A stretch of 64,000 bases of DNA from the NCBI GenBank assembly GCA_034430175.1, contig DAOUFI010000009.1, forward strand, positions 62,001-126,000, written 5' to 3'. Positions 26,746 through 35,971 of this stretch are shown in pieces (position 1 is the first letter of the stretch; each line of letters opens with the position of its first letter). The DNA comes from UBA6107 sp034430175 (GTDB lineage: Bacteria > Chloroflexota > Anaerolineae > Anaerolineales > Anaerolineaceae). The notes below the pieces were generated by a model. The model ran no database searches and was not told where the DNA came from. It saw only the letters and a program-made list of their open reading frames with translations. The translations under genes and the position numbers were made by a program.

Positions 26746-27615
26746 ATGGATGTAAAGGACGCAGAAAACAAGATCGATTTCAATCAGGTCCTAACTGAGC
26801 AGTTTGATCAGTTAACCAAGAGTGAAAAACGGATTGCTAATTTTTTGCGCAAGCATCAGGAAGAATGTGCATTTCTTTCAGCCGCTGAGTTGGCTGGTAA
26901 ACTGGAGTTGAGCGAAGCGACGATCGTCCGGTTTGCTAGATCAATGGGGTTTGATAGCTACCCCGATATGCGTAAGCTTTTACAAAATTCATATCGTCAG
27001 CGTGTGACCCACTCCGCTCGCTTACGGGGCAGGTTGGGTGATTTACGCGAAACGGGGGATGTTTTCGAAAAGCTCGTTGTTTCAGATATTGACTACATGA
27101 CTCAGGCACTCGAAACGGTCGATCGCAAAGAATTGGAAAGGGCGGTCGAATTAATCAAGAATCACAAACGACTCTTTGTGTTTGGAGTTGGTCCGTCTGT
27201 GTCTCTTGTCGATTTGCTTGAGATTCGTCTTACTCGTTTTGGCTATCAAGTGATCCCACTGAAGACCGGTGGTCGAGAAATTCTTGATTCGTTGCTCTCG
27301 ATGACAAAGGAAGATTTACTTTTTACCATTTGCTTTTTCGATGTATTTTCCACTCAGCAATTTGTCCTGGATTATGCGAATGAAGTCCAATGCCCGGTGA
27401 TCATGCTCACTGATACGCTCGGATCGATCCTGGGTAAACAAGCTGATGTGGTTTTAGCTGCCAAACGCGGGCCGATGTCCGAATTCCATTCGTTGGTCGT
27501 CCCGATGACAATTATCAATACTTTGTTGTTGTCGGTCGCCAACGAGGAAAAGAAAGTGATGGAGAATTTGGATCGGCTCGATCAATTGCGAGAAAGATTT
27601 ACGAAAAGTCAATAG
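26746..27615 (+). CDS. RpiR-family transcriptional regulator (HTH plus SIS domain)
   Basis: The 289-aa protein has an N-terminal HTH_6 domain (about 15-85, with ELAGKLELSEATIVRFARSM) and a C-terminal SIS domain (about 125-260, LFVFGVGPSVSLVDLLEIRL and ITMLTD-like segments). SIS domains of this family bind phosphosugars, so the effector is likely a phosphorylated carbohydrate. It lies between the HAD/kinase genes and the ABC importer and has an operator-like repeat in its own promoter, so it probably controls both blocks. Confidence 0.9.
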   Translation: MDVKDAENKIDFNQVLTEQFDQLTKSEKRIANFLRKHQEECAFLSAAELAGKLELSEATIVRFARSMGFDSYPDMRKLLQNSYRQRVTHSARLRGRLGDLRETGDVFEKLVVSDIDYMTQALETVDRKELERAVELIKNHKRLFVFGVGPSVSLVDLLEIRLTRFGYQVIPLKTGGREILDSLLSMTKEDLLFTICFFDVFSTQQFVLDYANEVQCPVIMLTDTLGSILGKQADVVLAAKRGPMSEFHSLVVPMTIINTLLLSVANEEKKVMENLDRLDQLRERFTKSQ

Positions 27616-27701
27616 CTATCGTTTCACGAGATAATTTCTTCTTTCTTACTTCACAACAAGGAGGTTCATCGAAAGAAGCTGTTAAATGCACCTATTTTCA
27701 G

Positions 27702-27731
27702 GCTAATGATCGATTTATTAGCAATGCATTG
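27702..27731. repeat. two small palindromes before the ABC importer
   Basis: GCTAAT (27702-27707) and ATTAGC (27717-27722) form an inverted repeat, followed by the perfect palindrome CAATGCATTG (27722-27731), in the 169-base gap between rpiR and the permease. They may be a regulatory site, but neither matches the TTGCAA repeats closely. Confidence 0.3.
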
Positions 27732-27784
27732 AATTTTACTGGCACCAAGGGCAACAGAATTTGCTTCGCCACAGGAGAAATGAA

Positions 27785-29626
27785 ATGTCTGTAAGTGCTG
27801 TAGATCACAGAACGTCTCGTCAAAAAAACCAGGCGAACCTGAGAAAGTTTCTCAGGTGGCTTGGTTCCCCTCAGGTTTTGCTTTCAATAATCATGTTGGC
27901 TGTGATGACTTACATGGTCATCATTCCACTATATAGAATGTTGGTTACAACCTTCACTGTGCAGGAAATCGACTTGCGGTCGATCAAGGATGCGGAGGTA
28001 GGAGATTTCACCTGGTATCACTGGATAAGAATGCTCACGGGGAAGATTGGCAAGATCATGACCTTCCAACCGTTGGTACACTCTCTGATTGTTTCATTAG
28101 GTGCTACCGGTCTGGCTCTGATTATCGGAGGTTTGATGGCCTGGATGGTCGTCCGGACGGATATGAAGGGAAGCAATACAATTCACTTCCTGGCCACCCT
28201 TCCTTACATCATGCCCTCATGGACCATTGCCATGGCATGGGAAGTTGTATTCAAGAACCACACTACGGGAGGTACACCGGGGTTATTCGAGTTCATTACC
28301 GGTACCGTTACGCCAGATTGGTTGGCCTATGGTGCTCTGCCAATCATCATTTGTAGCGCGCTACATTATTACACATTTTTCTTCCTGTTTTGTTCCGCCG
28401 CGCTGCTTTCCATTGATTCCTCCCTGGAAGAAGCCGGCGAGTTGGCTGGCGCGAGCAGATGGCGTGTGATGCGCAAGATTACTTTTCCGCTGATCATACC
28501 TGCGTTAACCTCCGGTTTCATCATGACCTTCTCAAAGGTGATGGGAACGTTCGGTGGGCCAAATGTGTTAGGTGTACCGGTAAAGTATTACACCCTGGCA
28601 ACCATGCTGCGATCAGACACCGGTTTAGGCAACTACGGCGACGCCTTCGTATTGGCGATTGTATTGATCCTTTTTGCCATGACTACGGTCTGGATGAACC
28701 AAAAACTGGTAGGAACCCGCAAGAGTTACGAAACTATCGGTGGGCGTGGATTTCAGGCTGAAAAAATCAAATTGCGCAATTGGAAAGGTTTTCTCACCAC
28801 GTTGGTGATGATCTTCCAATTCTGCATCGGCATTCTGCCCATCCTGGTTTTACTTTACAGCACCTTCATGCTGAGGTCGGGTGATTACAGCCTGAGCAAC
28901 TTTACCCTGGCATATTGGATAGGGAAGGGTGATATCAAGATCAACAGTGGTGAGCCAGGTATTTTCTACAACCCAAAGATTTACATGGGAGCCTGGAATT
29001 CCATCAAGTTATCGGTTTTGACGGCGCTATTTACCTCATTGATCGGTGTCGTGCTGGGATACGCCATTGTCAAAGGGAGGGGAACCAGACTCTCCAAGCT
29101 TGTTGAACAGATTTCGTTTATTCCTTATGTCATTCCCGGTATCGCATTTGGTGCGGTTTACATTTCGATGTTCACGAAAAATGTTCTTTTCATCCCGCCA
29201 CTTTATGGAACGTTCGCTCTTCTGGTGGTTGTATCAGTAGCAAAACATCTGCCATTTTCAGCCAGGACCGGCGTTTCAGCAATGTTGCAGGTAAGCAAAG
29301 AACTGGAAGAGGCCGCGGCACTTGCCGGCGCAAATGCCTGGACACGCTTCAAACGCATTATCTTCCCATTGACAAGTACAGGCTTTGTTTCGGGTTTCTT
29401 GCTCAACTTTATTTCTACAATGCGTGAGTTATCGCTGATCATCTTGCTGGTGACCCCCACGACGCAAGTGCTAGCAAGCATGACCATGCGATATCAGGAG
29501 AATGGCTGCGAACAACAAGCAAATGCGGTGATCCTTGTTCTTATTGCATTGGTTTTGATCGGTAATTTCATCATCAGTCGGTTCCGGGGCGGTAGTTTGG
29601 CTAAAGGTCTTGGAGCAAAGGCGTAA
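27785..29626 (+). CDS. ABC importer permease, fused double-permease (Fbp/Afu type)
   Basis: The 613-aa membrane protein contains two BPD_transp_1 permease halves in one chain, each with an EAA-type coupling motif (EEAGELAGASRWRVM near 220 and EEAAALAGANAWTRF near 510) and about six membrane spans. Single-chain permeases of this form go with AfuABC/FbpABC and aminoethylphosphonate-type transporters. The ATG at 27785 follows AGGAGA; the upstream TTG is less likely. ATPase and binding-protein genes follow directly. Confidence 0.92.
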   Translation: MSVSAVDHRTSRQKNQANLRKFLRWLGSPQVLLSIIMLAVMTYMVIIPLYRMLVTTFTVQEIDLRSIKDAEVGDFTWYHWIRMLTGKIGKIMTFQPLVHSLIVSLGATGLALIIGGLMAWMVVRTDMKGSNTIHFLATLPYIMPSWTIAMAWEVVFKNHTTGGTPGLFEFITGTVTPDWLAYGALPIIICSALHYYTFFFLFCSAALLSIDSSLEEAGELAGASRWRVMRKITFPLIIPALTSGFIMTFSKVMGTFGGPNVLGVPVKYYTLATMLRSDTGLGNYGDAFVLAIVLILFAMTTVWMNQKLVGTRKSYETIGGRGFQAEKIKLRNWKGFLTTLVMIFQFCIGILPILVLLYSTFMLRSGDYSLSNFTLAYWIGKGDIKINSGEPGIFYNPKIYMGAWNSIKLSVLTALFTSLIGVVLGYAIVKGRGTRLSKLVEQISFIPYVIPGIAFGAVYISMFTKNVLFIPPLYGTFALLVVVSVAKHLPFSARTGVSAMLQVSKELEEAAALAGANAWTRFKRIIFPLTSTGFVSGFLLNFISTMRELSLIILLVTPTTQVLASMTMRYQENGCEQQANAVILVLIALVLIGNFIISRFRGGSLAKGLGAKA

Positions 29627-29638
29627 GGAGATTATTTC

Positions 29639-30721
29639 ATGAATACAACAATCACGATTAAGAACCTCACTAAAAAATTCGGTGATCTGGCCGCCGTCAA
29701 CAATGTCAGTCTATCGATTGAACCAGGTACCTTTTTGACCCTGCTCGGACCTTCCGGTTGTGGAAAAACCACATTATTGCGCTGCGTGGCTGGTTTGGAA
29801 GAGCCCAACAGTGGCGAAATCTATATTGGCGATAAGCTGGTATTTTCCAGTGAAAAGGGGATTTCAGAGCCATCCGGTAAACGTGACCTGGGTATGGTTT
29901 TTCAAAATTATGCCCTTTGGCCACATATGACGGTCTACAAGAACATGACCTTTGCACTTGAAATTCAAAAGCTCTCAAAAGAGGAGATGGATAAACGCGT
30001 CAAGGAATCATTAGCTGAAATGCAAATGACCGGTTTTGAAGACCGTTATCCCCGCGAGATGAGCGGTGGACAGCAACAACGTGTGGCTCTAGCCCGTATG
30101 CTGGCTTACCGCCCTAATGTATTCTTGATGGACGAACCTCTCTCTAATCTGGATGCCCGGTTGCGTATGGACATGCGTACTGAACTCAAACGGCTTCATC
30201 ACATTTCTGGCGCTACTACCATCTATGTGACCCACGATCAGGTTGAAGCGATGACCATGTCATCCAAGATCGCAGTCATGAAAAACGGTGTAATCCAACA
30301 GATGGATGTTCCTGACAAGGTGTATCACTTCCCAGCCAACCTGTTTGTCGCAGACTTCATCGGAAACCCGAAAATAAATTTACTTCCGGGACGTGTTGTT
30401 GAGAAGGATGTGGTCGATATCAGTGGTGTCAGGATACCGGTGCAAACATTTAAGCAAACCGGTGAAGTTGTACTGGGTATTCGCCCTGAAGATATATCCA
30501 TTTTTACCAGCCCGGAAGATAATGCGAGTGAATTCCGCGCCTATTCGGTTCTACCATCAGGCGCAGAAACAACGATCATTGCCCGCAAGGGTGATCTGGA
30601 GTTGACTGTTCGCGAGATGGGCGTCAGCAAGATCAAGATGGATGAAAAGATCTGGTTGTCTTTTAAATCCAGCGATATCAACTTGTATAACAAGGAATCT
30701 GGAAACCTTGTAACCAGCTAA
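29639..30721 (+). CDS. ABC importer ATPase (FbpC/AfuC/PotA-like)
   Basis: The 360-aa protein has Walker A GPSGCGKTT, Q-loop VFQNYALWPH, signature MSGGQQQRVALARML, Walker B VFLMDEPLSNLDA and the H-loop YVTHDQ, with a C-terminal TOBE-like regulatory domain (about 240-355, VLGIRPEDI). AAGGAG lies before the ATG, 12 bases after the permease stop. It energises the adjacent permease. Confidence 0.93.
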   Translation: MNTTITIKNLTKKFGDLAAVNNVSLSIEPGTFLTLLGPSGCGKTTLLRCVAGLEEPNSGEIYIGDKLVFSSEKGISEPSGKRDLGMVFQNYALWPHMTVYKNMTFALEIQKLSKEEMDKRVKESLAEMQMTGFEDRYPREMSGGQQQRVALARMLAYRPNVFLMDEPLSNLDARLRMDMRTELKRLHHISGATTIYVTHDQVEAMTMSSKIAVMKNGVIQQMDVPDKVYHFPANLFVADFIGNPKINLLPGRVVEKDVVDISGVRIPVQTFKQTGEVVLGIRPEDISIFTSPEDNASEFRAYSVLPSGAETTIIARKGDLELTVREMGVSKIKMDEKIWLSFKSSDINLYNKESGNLVTS

Positions 30722-30835
30722 CTACAAGGAAATTCATGCTAACTTCTGGTAGAGGAGGAAGTATCGAGACTGAGAGAATAGCGAAAAACGTGAGATCTCA
30801 AATCAGTTAACCCAACCAAAAAAAGGAGAAGTTAT

Positions 30836-32044
30836 ATGAAAAAACTGGTAACACTTGTAACTGCTATAATGTTGGTTGCATTCCTGGCAAGCTGTGCCCA
30901 ACCGACACAGGCCCCAACTGCCAGCAACGCAACAGTCGCCCCCGAAGCGACACTGACTGCCAAAGAGCAGTGGGTGAAAGACAACCAACTGGGCTCTTAT
31001 GATACCGGCACTCAGGATTGGGCAGCCATCGAAGCTGCTGCCAAAGAAGAAGGCGAACTCCTGGTTTATGCAAACTCTTCTAAGGTTGAAAAAGCCGCTG
31101 AGAAATTCATGGAATTGTATCCTGAGATCAAGGTACAGGCATTTGACCTTGGTGGAGACGATGTTCTCTCCAAAGTTGTCGAAGAGCAAAAAGCTGGCGC
31201 ATTCACCGGTGATGTTTGGTTCAGCAGCGGTGGTGCCAACCTTGTTGGTCAGGTCATGCCAAATGAATATGTTTGGCGTTTCATGCCTGATTCCTTGGTT
31301 GATAAAATCCCCGATGAATTCACTCATCCGTTGGTCATGACCCGCCTTGGGACCAGTGTATTTGCTTACAACTCCGAACTCAATGAAAGCTGCCCCATCA
31401 AGAACATCTGGGAACTTACCAATCCGGAATGGAAGGGAAAATTCTTCATCGAAGATCCTCTAAATGATGCATCCACCTTGAGCAAGTTGCTCACGATCGT
31501 TGCACATGAAGACGAAATGACCAAAGCCTACAAAGACCTCTATGGTACTGACCCTGTCCTCGATGACGATACTCCGACTGTTGGTTGGTTGTGGCTCAAG
31601 CGATTCGCAGCTAATGGCCCCACACCTGAATCTGGTGGCGATGAAGTCGATGCGGCTTATGCCACCCCTGGTATGACCGAAAGCTACATGGCACTTGGTT
31701 CATACTCCAATTATCCGGATGTACTGGATGGTAACTTGGCTTTCGAACCCTGCTGGGGTCTCGAACCTATCGTTGGTATTCAATCCCAGAGCTACGTCGG
31801 TATCATCAACCAGGCTCCGCATCCGAATGCTGCCAAATTATGGATCCGCTTTATCCTGAGCGAAGAAGGCCGCGATCCCTGGGCGAAATTCGGAACTTAT
31901 TTCACCGATTCAACCTATGTCGTCCCTGAAGGGCAGAAAACCCTCGAAGAGATGATGGGAATGAGCTGGATGATCGATGAACAGTTTGCTTATGACAATC
32001 TGGTCACTGGACGTGATTTTTATCTGATCAACCTTGGTGAATAG
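30836..32044 (+). CDS. ABC importer substrate-binding lipoprotein (Afu/Fbp family)
   Basis: The 402-aa protein has a lipoprotein signal ending in the lipobox LASC with Cys20, then a linker rich in Thr, Ala and Pro, then a type-2 periplasmic-binding fold (GELLVYANSS, TGDVWFSSGG, NPEWKGKFFIEDP). The family was long labelled iron(III)-binding, but AfuA members bind hexose phosphates and others bind phosphonates, so a phosphorylated substrate fits the phosphatase-rich context. AAAAAGGAGAAG gives a very strong ribosome site, suitable for an abundant binding protein. Confidence 0.88.
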   Translation: MKKLVTLVTAIMLVAFLASCAQPTQAPTASNATVAPEATLTAKEQWVKDNQLGSYDTGTQDWAAIEAAAKEEGELLVYANSSKVEKAAEKFMELYPEIKVQAFDLGGDDVLSKVVEEQKAGAFTGDVWFSSGGANLVGQVMPNEYVWRFMPDSLVDKIPDEFTHPLVMTRLGTSVFAYNSELNESCPIKNIWELTNPEWKGKFFIEDPLNDASTLSKLLTIVAHEDEMTKAYKDLYGTDPVLDDDTPTVGWLWLKRFAANGPTPESGGDEVDAAYATPGMTESYMALGSYSNYPDVLDGNLAFEPCWGLEPIVGIQSQSYVGIINQAPHPNAAKLWIRFILSEEGRDPWAKFGTYFTDSTYVVPEGQKTLEEMMGMSWMIDEQFAYDNLVTGRDFYLINLGE

Positions 32045-32066
32045 CCTTAGAATCTGTTCTTAAAAC

Positions 32067-32102
32067 ATCGGGCACGGATTCTCAATAAAATCCGTGCCCG
32101 AT
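32067..32102 (+). terminator. 14-bp perfect hairpin after the binding-protein gene
   Basis: ATCGGGCACGGATT (32067-32080) and AATCCGTGCCCGAT (32089-32102) pair perfectly around an 8-base loop. There is no U-run, so it may protect the upstream mRNA or cause partial termination, raising binding-protein expression above that of downstream genes. Confidence 0.7.
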
Positions 32103-32162
32103 AAATTCCAGAAGTGCTCGGAAAATATTCTAAAAATAAAGATACTTGGAGTTTGAACTCTC

Positions 32163-33599
32163 ATGAATTTGCGCGCAGTTTTGTTTGATATGGGTGGTAC
32201 GATCGAAACTTTCGGGCACACCCGTGAGATGCGTATTCAGGCATCGGCAGGGATCAGAAAGCTGCTGCTCGATACCGGTATTGACCTCGATCTTTCGGAT
32301 GAAGAATTAATGCGGGTGGTTACGAGTGGGCTGCAAAAATATCATGAGTATTGTCTGGAAAGCCTGGTGGAGTTTTCGACTGAAAAAGTGTGGCAGGAGT
32401 TCATTTTAGCTGATTTCAAGGTTGATCGGTCGAAGATTGCCAGGGTTTCTGAAGAGTTGATGGTTTACATCGAAAATCATTACTACAAGCGGGAAATGCG
32501 TCCTGAAATTCCGGCTGTGCTTGAGAAGATTAAACAAATGGGATTGAAGATCGGCTTGATCAGCAATGTAAACAGTTTGGGCCAGGTGCCGGGAAATCTA
32601 AAACGATACGGTATAGAGAGTTACTTCAACCCGGTTATCCTTTCGAGCCAATATGGTATTCGCAAACCAGATCCATCGATCTTCCATTATGCCGCCCGAA
32701 TGATGGATGTTCCCACCAGCGCCTGCGTTTATGTGGGCGACCGGATTGCTCGAGACATAATCGGGTCTCAACGCGCGGGTTTCCGCCTGGCGGTTCAGAT
32801 CCAACACGATTACGATCATGGTGAAGAAGATACCGGGGCAGTCCCCGATGCATATATTAAAAATATGAACGAATTAATTGGCGTTCTTGAAAACTGTTTG
32901 AACACTCCACTTCCAGAACCCAATTCGCATGTACGCGCACTTTTATTTGATGCGGGAGACATCCTGTATTATCGTCCTCGTAAAGAAAACAGGTTCATCA
33001 CTTTTCTAACCGAACTAGGTATGGAAAAGAAATGGGCGAATCTACCCGGGAAGAAAGAATTAACCGAATTGGCATTCACCGGTCAAATCAGCCAGAATGA
33101 ATTCCATGATGGCTACATGCGTCTGCTTGGCATTTCAGACCCGGATTTGATCAAGCGCGGCAAGGAATTGCTGGCAGAAGAAAATCTGGATGTGGAGTTT
33201 TTTGAAGGCGTCAAAGAGACTTTGCTTAAGCTCAAACAGAGAGGTTTCCTGCTGGGGATCATCACAAATACCGCTAATTCAATTAGCAACAAACTGAATT
33301 GGTTCGAAAAAGGCGGTTTTGGCAATGTCTGGGATTCAATCATTTCATCAGTAGAGATTGGCGTAATTAAACCCTTCCCTGAGATCTATCGGGCGGCATT
33401 GAAGCAATTGAATATTACTGCTGACCAGGCTATCTTTGTCGGGCATAAGATTTCTGAATTGGATGGTGCCAGAGCGGCCGGGTTGGCCACGATCGCGTTC
33501 AATTACGATAAAGAAGCTCATGCCGATTATTATATTGACCGATTCTGTGAACTATTGGATATGCCGGTTCTCAATGAATCGGAAGGTGTTTTACGGTAA
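32163..33599 (+). CDS. double HAD hydrolase (two HAD domains in one chain)
   Basis: The 478-aa protein has two complete HAD domains. The first has Asp9 in LFDMGGTIE, LISNV, RKPDPSIFHY and YVGDRIARDIIG, and resembles HAD 1, 2 and 4. The second starts near residue 258 with Asp263 in LFDAGDILYY and continues with IITNT, KPFPEIYRAA and FVGHKISELDGA, resembling HAD 3. It looks like a fusion of the two HAD subtypes otherwise encoded separately in the island, suggesting two consecutive dephosphorylations or a phosphatase paired with a scaffold. Confidence 0.83.
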   Translation: MNLRAVLFDMGGTIETFGHTREMRIQASAGIRKLLLDTGIDLDLSDEELMRVVTSGLQKYHEYCLESLVEFSTEKVWQEFILADFKVDRSKIARVSEELMVYIENHYYKREMRPEIPAVLEKIKQMGLKIGLISNVNSLGQVPGNLKRYGIESYFNPVILSSQYGIRKPDPSIFHYAARMMDVPTSACVYVGDRIARDIIGSQRAGFRLAVQIQHDYDHGEEDTGAVPDAYIKNMNELIGVLENCLNTPLPEPNSHVRALLFDAGDILYYRPRKENRFITFLTELGMEKKWANLPGKKELTELAFTGQISQNEFHDGYMRLLGISDPDLIKRGKELLAEENLDVEFFEGVKETLLKLKQRGFLLGIITNTANSISNKLNWFEKGGFGNVWDSIISSVEIGVIKPFPEIYRAALKQLNITADQAIFVGHKISELDGARAAGLATIAFNYDKEAHADYYIDRFCELLDMPVLNESEGVLR

Positions 33600-33662
33600 A
33601 TACATTGTTCCCGGATTTCTTGAAAATTCCGGAGATATTCAAAAGGAATTTGAAATTGTAGC

Positions 33663-35339
33663 ATGTCGACTCAAATAGAAGCAATCTTATTCGATATGGG
33701 TGGTACTCTGCGAGGCTCGGTCAAAGTTAGCCAGGAGGAGAAAGACAAGGCCATTCGTGAGATTATCAAGTTGCTCAATGCCGATGCGACTGTGACAGCG
33801 TTTGGGAAAATGCTGGCGGAGCGAGCAGAAGCGTATAAGAATTGGGCTGAACGGACTCTCAAAGAACTCAGTGAGGTAGAGTTGTGGACCAAATGGATGC
33901 TTCCCAACTGGCCTGAGGATCTCATCCGCGTTAACGCGATCAAGTTGAACCAGTTGTACCGTGATTCGTTAAGTACGAGGGTGGCATTTCCTGAAACCTA
34001 CGAGGTGATTGTCAATCTTTACCGGCGTGGCTACCGTTTGGGACTGGTCAGCAACACCACCAGTTCGGTTGAAGTACCGGCGCTGTTGAGAGACATGCAT
34101 ATAAGGGGATGTTTTGAGACTGTCATCCTTTCCACGGTAAATGGCAAACGAAAACCAGATCCGAACATTCTTTTGGACGCAACAGAGAGGATGAAAATCG
34201 ACCCAGCCAAATGCGCCTACATTGGCGATCAACCCTCCCGCGATGTCGCCGCAGCCAGGCAAGCCGGGTTCGCGAAATCGATCATCATTCGCCACGAGTC
34301 GAAGGCAAATCGTGTGGTGGACGATGATCCTGCGCTCGAACCGGATCATCGCATCACTAACCTGAAAGAATTGTTGGCTATCTTCCCCGAACGGGAACCG
34401 GTTAAGCCAGCAAAGGTATATAACGTTTCATTCTCCACCATGTGGTTGAAGGATAATTTTCCGACTTTGACTGATTTCTTCGAATTCGCGCGCCGATCAG
34501 GCTTTAGCCATGTTGAGTTGAACCATAAGATCAACTCAGAAATGCTCGCCGGTATCAACCTGAAGCGTTACTCCTTCAGCAGTATTCATGAACCATGTCC
34601 GGCGGATATTTCGATGCCGACCCTTGTAAAAAGAGATTGGTTAATCTCTTCGTTGGATGAAAACTTGCGCAGGAAGGGAGTTGAAGCTGTTAAGCGAAGT
34701 ATAAGTTTCGCTTCCGAAAATGGCATCTCCACGGTTGTGGTTCATCCTGGTGTCGTGTTAATGGATGTTGAATTTGAAAAACAATTACGCAGTTTGATCC
34801 AGCACGGCAAGCAGGATACCGATGAATACCGGGCGATCATGCAGCAAATGCGCAAAGAGCGAGCAGAAATGGCTCCTGCTGCTTTGGATTCTGTAAAAAA
34901 GAGTATTGCAGAGTTGGCAGACACCGCTAAAATGAAAAATGTGCGGCTTGGATTGGAGAACCGTAACCATTTTCGCGAGATCCCCAATCCTGACGAAATG
35001 GAGATTCTGCTTGGTCTTGACGACCCGAGTTGCCTGGGCATGACATTTGATGTTGGCCATGCGATGCATCTCGCGAAATTGGGTTTCTACTCATTCGAGG
35101 AGTGGCTGAAACGGTTTTCCGGACGTATCATCGAAACTCATCTTCACGATATCCGCAGTGTGGTCGACCATTTCGCCGCCGGGCTGGGTGAAGTTGATTT
35201 CGATCTGGTAAGTTCATACCTGCCGGAAAACGCGATCCGTACCTGCGAGTTTTTAGACACGAATTCACCTGAAGAGGTACTCGCCGCCCTGGCTTATCTC
35301 TCTGATCACAATTGTATTCGATCGATTAAGGAAGGATGA
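33663..35339 (+). CDS. HAD hydrolase fused to a xylose-isomerase-like TIM barrel
   Basis: The 558-aa protein starts with a HAD domain of the island type (LFDMGGTLRGS, ELWTKWMLPNWP, LVSNTT, KRKPDPNIL, YIGDQPSRDV) up to about residue 245. The C-terminal 300 residues form a sugar isomerase/epimerase TIM barrel with metal-ligand candidates Glu in LGLENRNH, Asp in TFDVGHAMH, His in ETHLHDIR and Glu in RTCEFLD. A phosphatase joined to an isomerase or epimerase of the IolE/IolI/IolO fold implies sequential dephosphorylation and rearrangement of one sugar or cyclitol. I know of no named family with this architecture. Confidence 0.82.
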   Translation: MSTQIEAILFDMGGTLRGSVKVSQEEKDKAIREIIKLLNADATVTAFGKMLAERAEAYKNWAERTLKELSEVELWTKWMLPNWPEDLIRVNAIKLNQLYRDSLSTRVAFPETYEVIVNLYRRGYRLGLVSNTTSSVEVPALLRDMHIRGCFETVILSTVNGKRKPDPNILLDATERMKIDPAKCAYIGDQPSRDVAAARQAGFAKSIIIRHESKANRVVDDDPALEPDHRITNLKELLAIFPEREPVKPAKVYNVSFSTMWLKDNFPTLTDFFEFARRSGFSHVELNHKINSEMLAGINLKRYSFSSIHEPCPADISMPTLVKRDWLISSLDENLRRKGVEAVKRSISFASENGISTVVVHPGVVLMDVEFEKQLRSLIQHGKQDTDEYRAIMQQMRKERAEMAPAALDSVKKSIAELADTAKMKNVRLGLENRNHFREIPNPDEMEILLGLDDPSCLGMTFDVGHAMHLAKLGFYSFEEWLKRFSGRIIETHLHDIRSVVDHFAAGLGEVDFDLVSSYLPENAIRTCEFLDTNSPEEVLAALAYLSDHNCIRSIKEG

Positions 35340-35340
35340 C

Positions 35341-35961
35341 ATGTTAAAACTTTTCAAGAAACGCCAGAATATCTTCATCATGCATATGCATGACCAGGCA
35401 GCAGCCACCCTTGCCGGTATGGAGGCGCTCGTTAAGTATTTCAAAGACCAAAATCCAGAGGCAGCGGCAGAATTGACCCGCAAAGAAAAAGAAGCTGATG
35501 AATATCGCCGGATAATGATCTATGAATTGAATAAGACGTTCATCACTCCTTTTGACCGTGAAGACCTTTTTGCCCTTTCGCGCACGGTGGATGATGTGCT
35601 TGATTACGCGTTCAGCACACTGGAAGAAGTGGAACTCCTTAAAGTTACTCCCACCACATATATGCAGCGGATTGCTGCATTGCTTCGAGATGCCGCCAAT
35701 GAATTGCTCATGGCAGTCGATCGATTGGAAGATTATCCGGGTGTGGCCAATGAACACGCTCAACGCGCGAAAGCGCTGGAGAACAAAGTAGAAATGCTTT
35801 ATCGTGAAGCGTTGGCCGAATTATTTGAGGGTATTGAAGATACAAAGCACGTAATGAAAGTCTTTAAATACCGCGAGGTCTATCGCCACCTGAGCAATGC
35901 GGCTGATCGTGGTGATGAAGCCGCGAACGTGATTGCCAGTATCGTGATGAAGAAGGGTTGA
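35341..35961 (+). CDS. PhoU-like DUF47 protein
   Basis: The 206-aa all-helical protein (QEEIF-type N-terminus, DREDLFALSRTVDDVLDYA, VMKVFKYREVYRHLSNAADRGDEAANVI) matches the DUF47/TIGR00153 family. Its members lie next to Pit transporters and are thought to regulate or gate phosphate transport, in the way that PhoU acts on Pst. The start is one base after the preceding stop and the Pit gene follows by 10 bases. Confidence 0.9.
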   Translation: MLKLFKKRQNIFIMHMHDQAAATLAGMEALVKYFKDQNPEAAAELTRKEKEADEYRRIMIYELNKTFITPFDREDLFALSRTVDDVLDYAFSTLEEVELLKVTPTTYMQRIAALLRDAANELLMAVDRLEDYPGVANEHAQRAKALENKVEMLYREALAELFEGIEDTKHVMKVFKYREVYRHLSNAADRGDEAANVIASIVMKKG

Positions 35962-35971
35962 TGTTTCTGCA

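Noticed and set aside
30836..32044. Calling the importer an iron(III) transporter
   Set aside because: The family label is iron, but no siderophore or iron gene is nearby and related AfuA proteins bind sugar phosphates; left as Afu/Fbp type.
18274..35339. Treating the HADs with Asp-x-Gly at motif I as inactive
   Set aside because: Active HAD phosphatases such as YihX also lack the second Asp, and the nucleophile, Lys and acidic motif IV are retained here.
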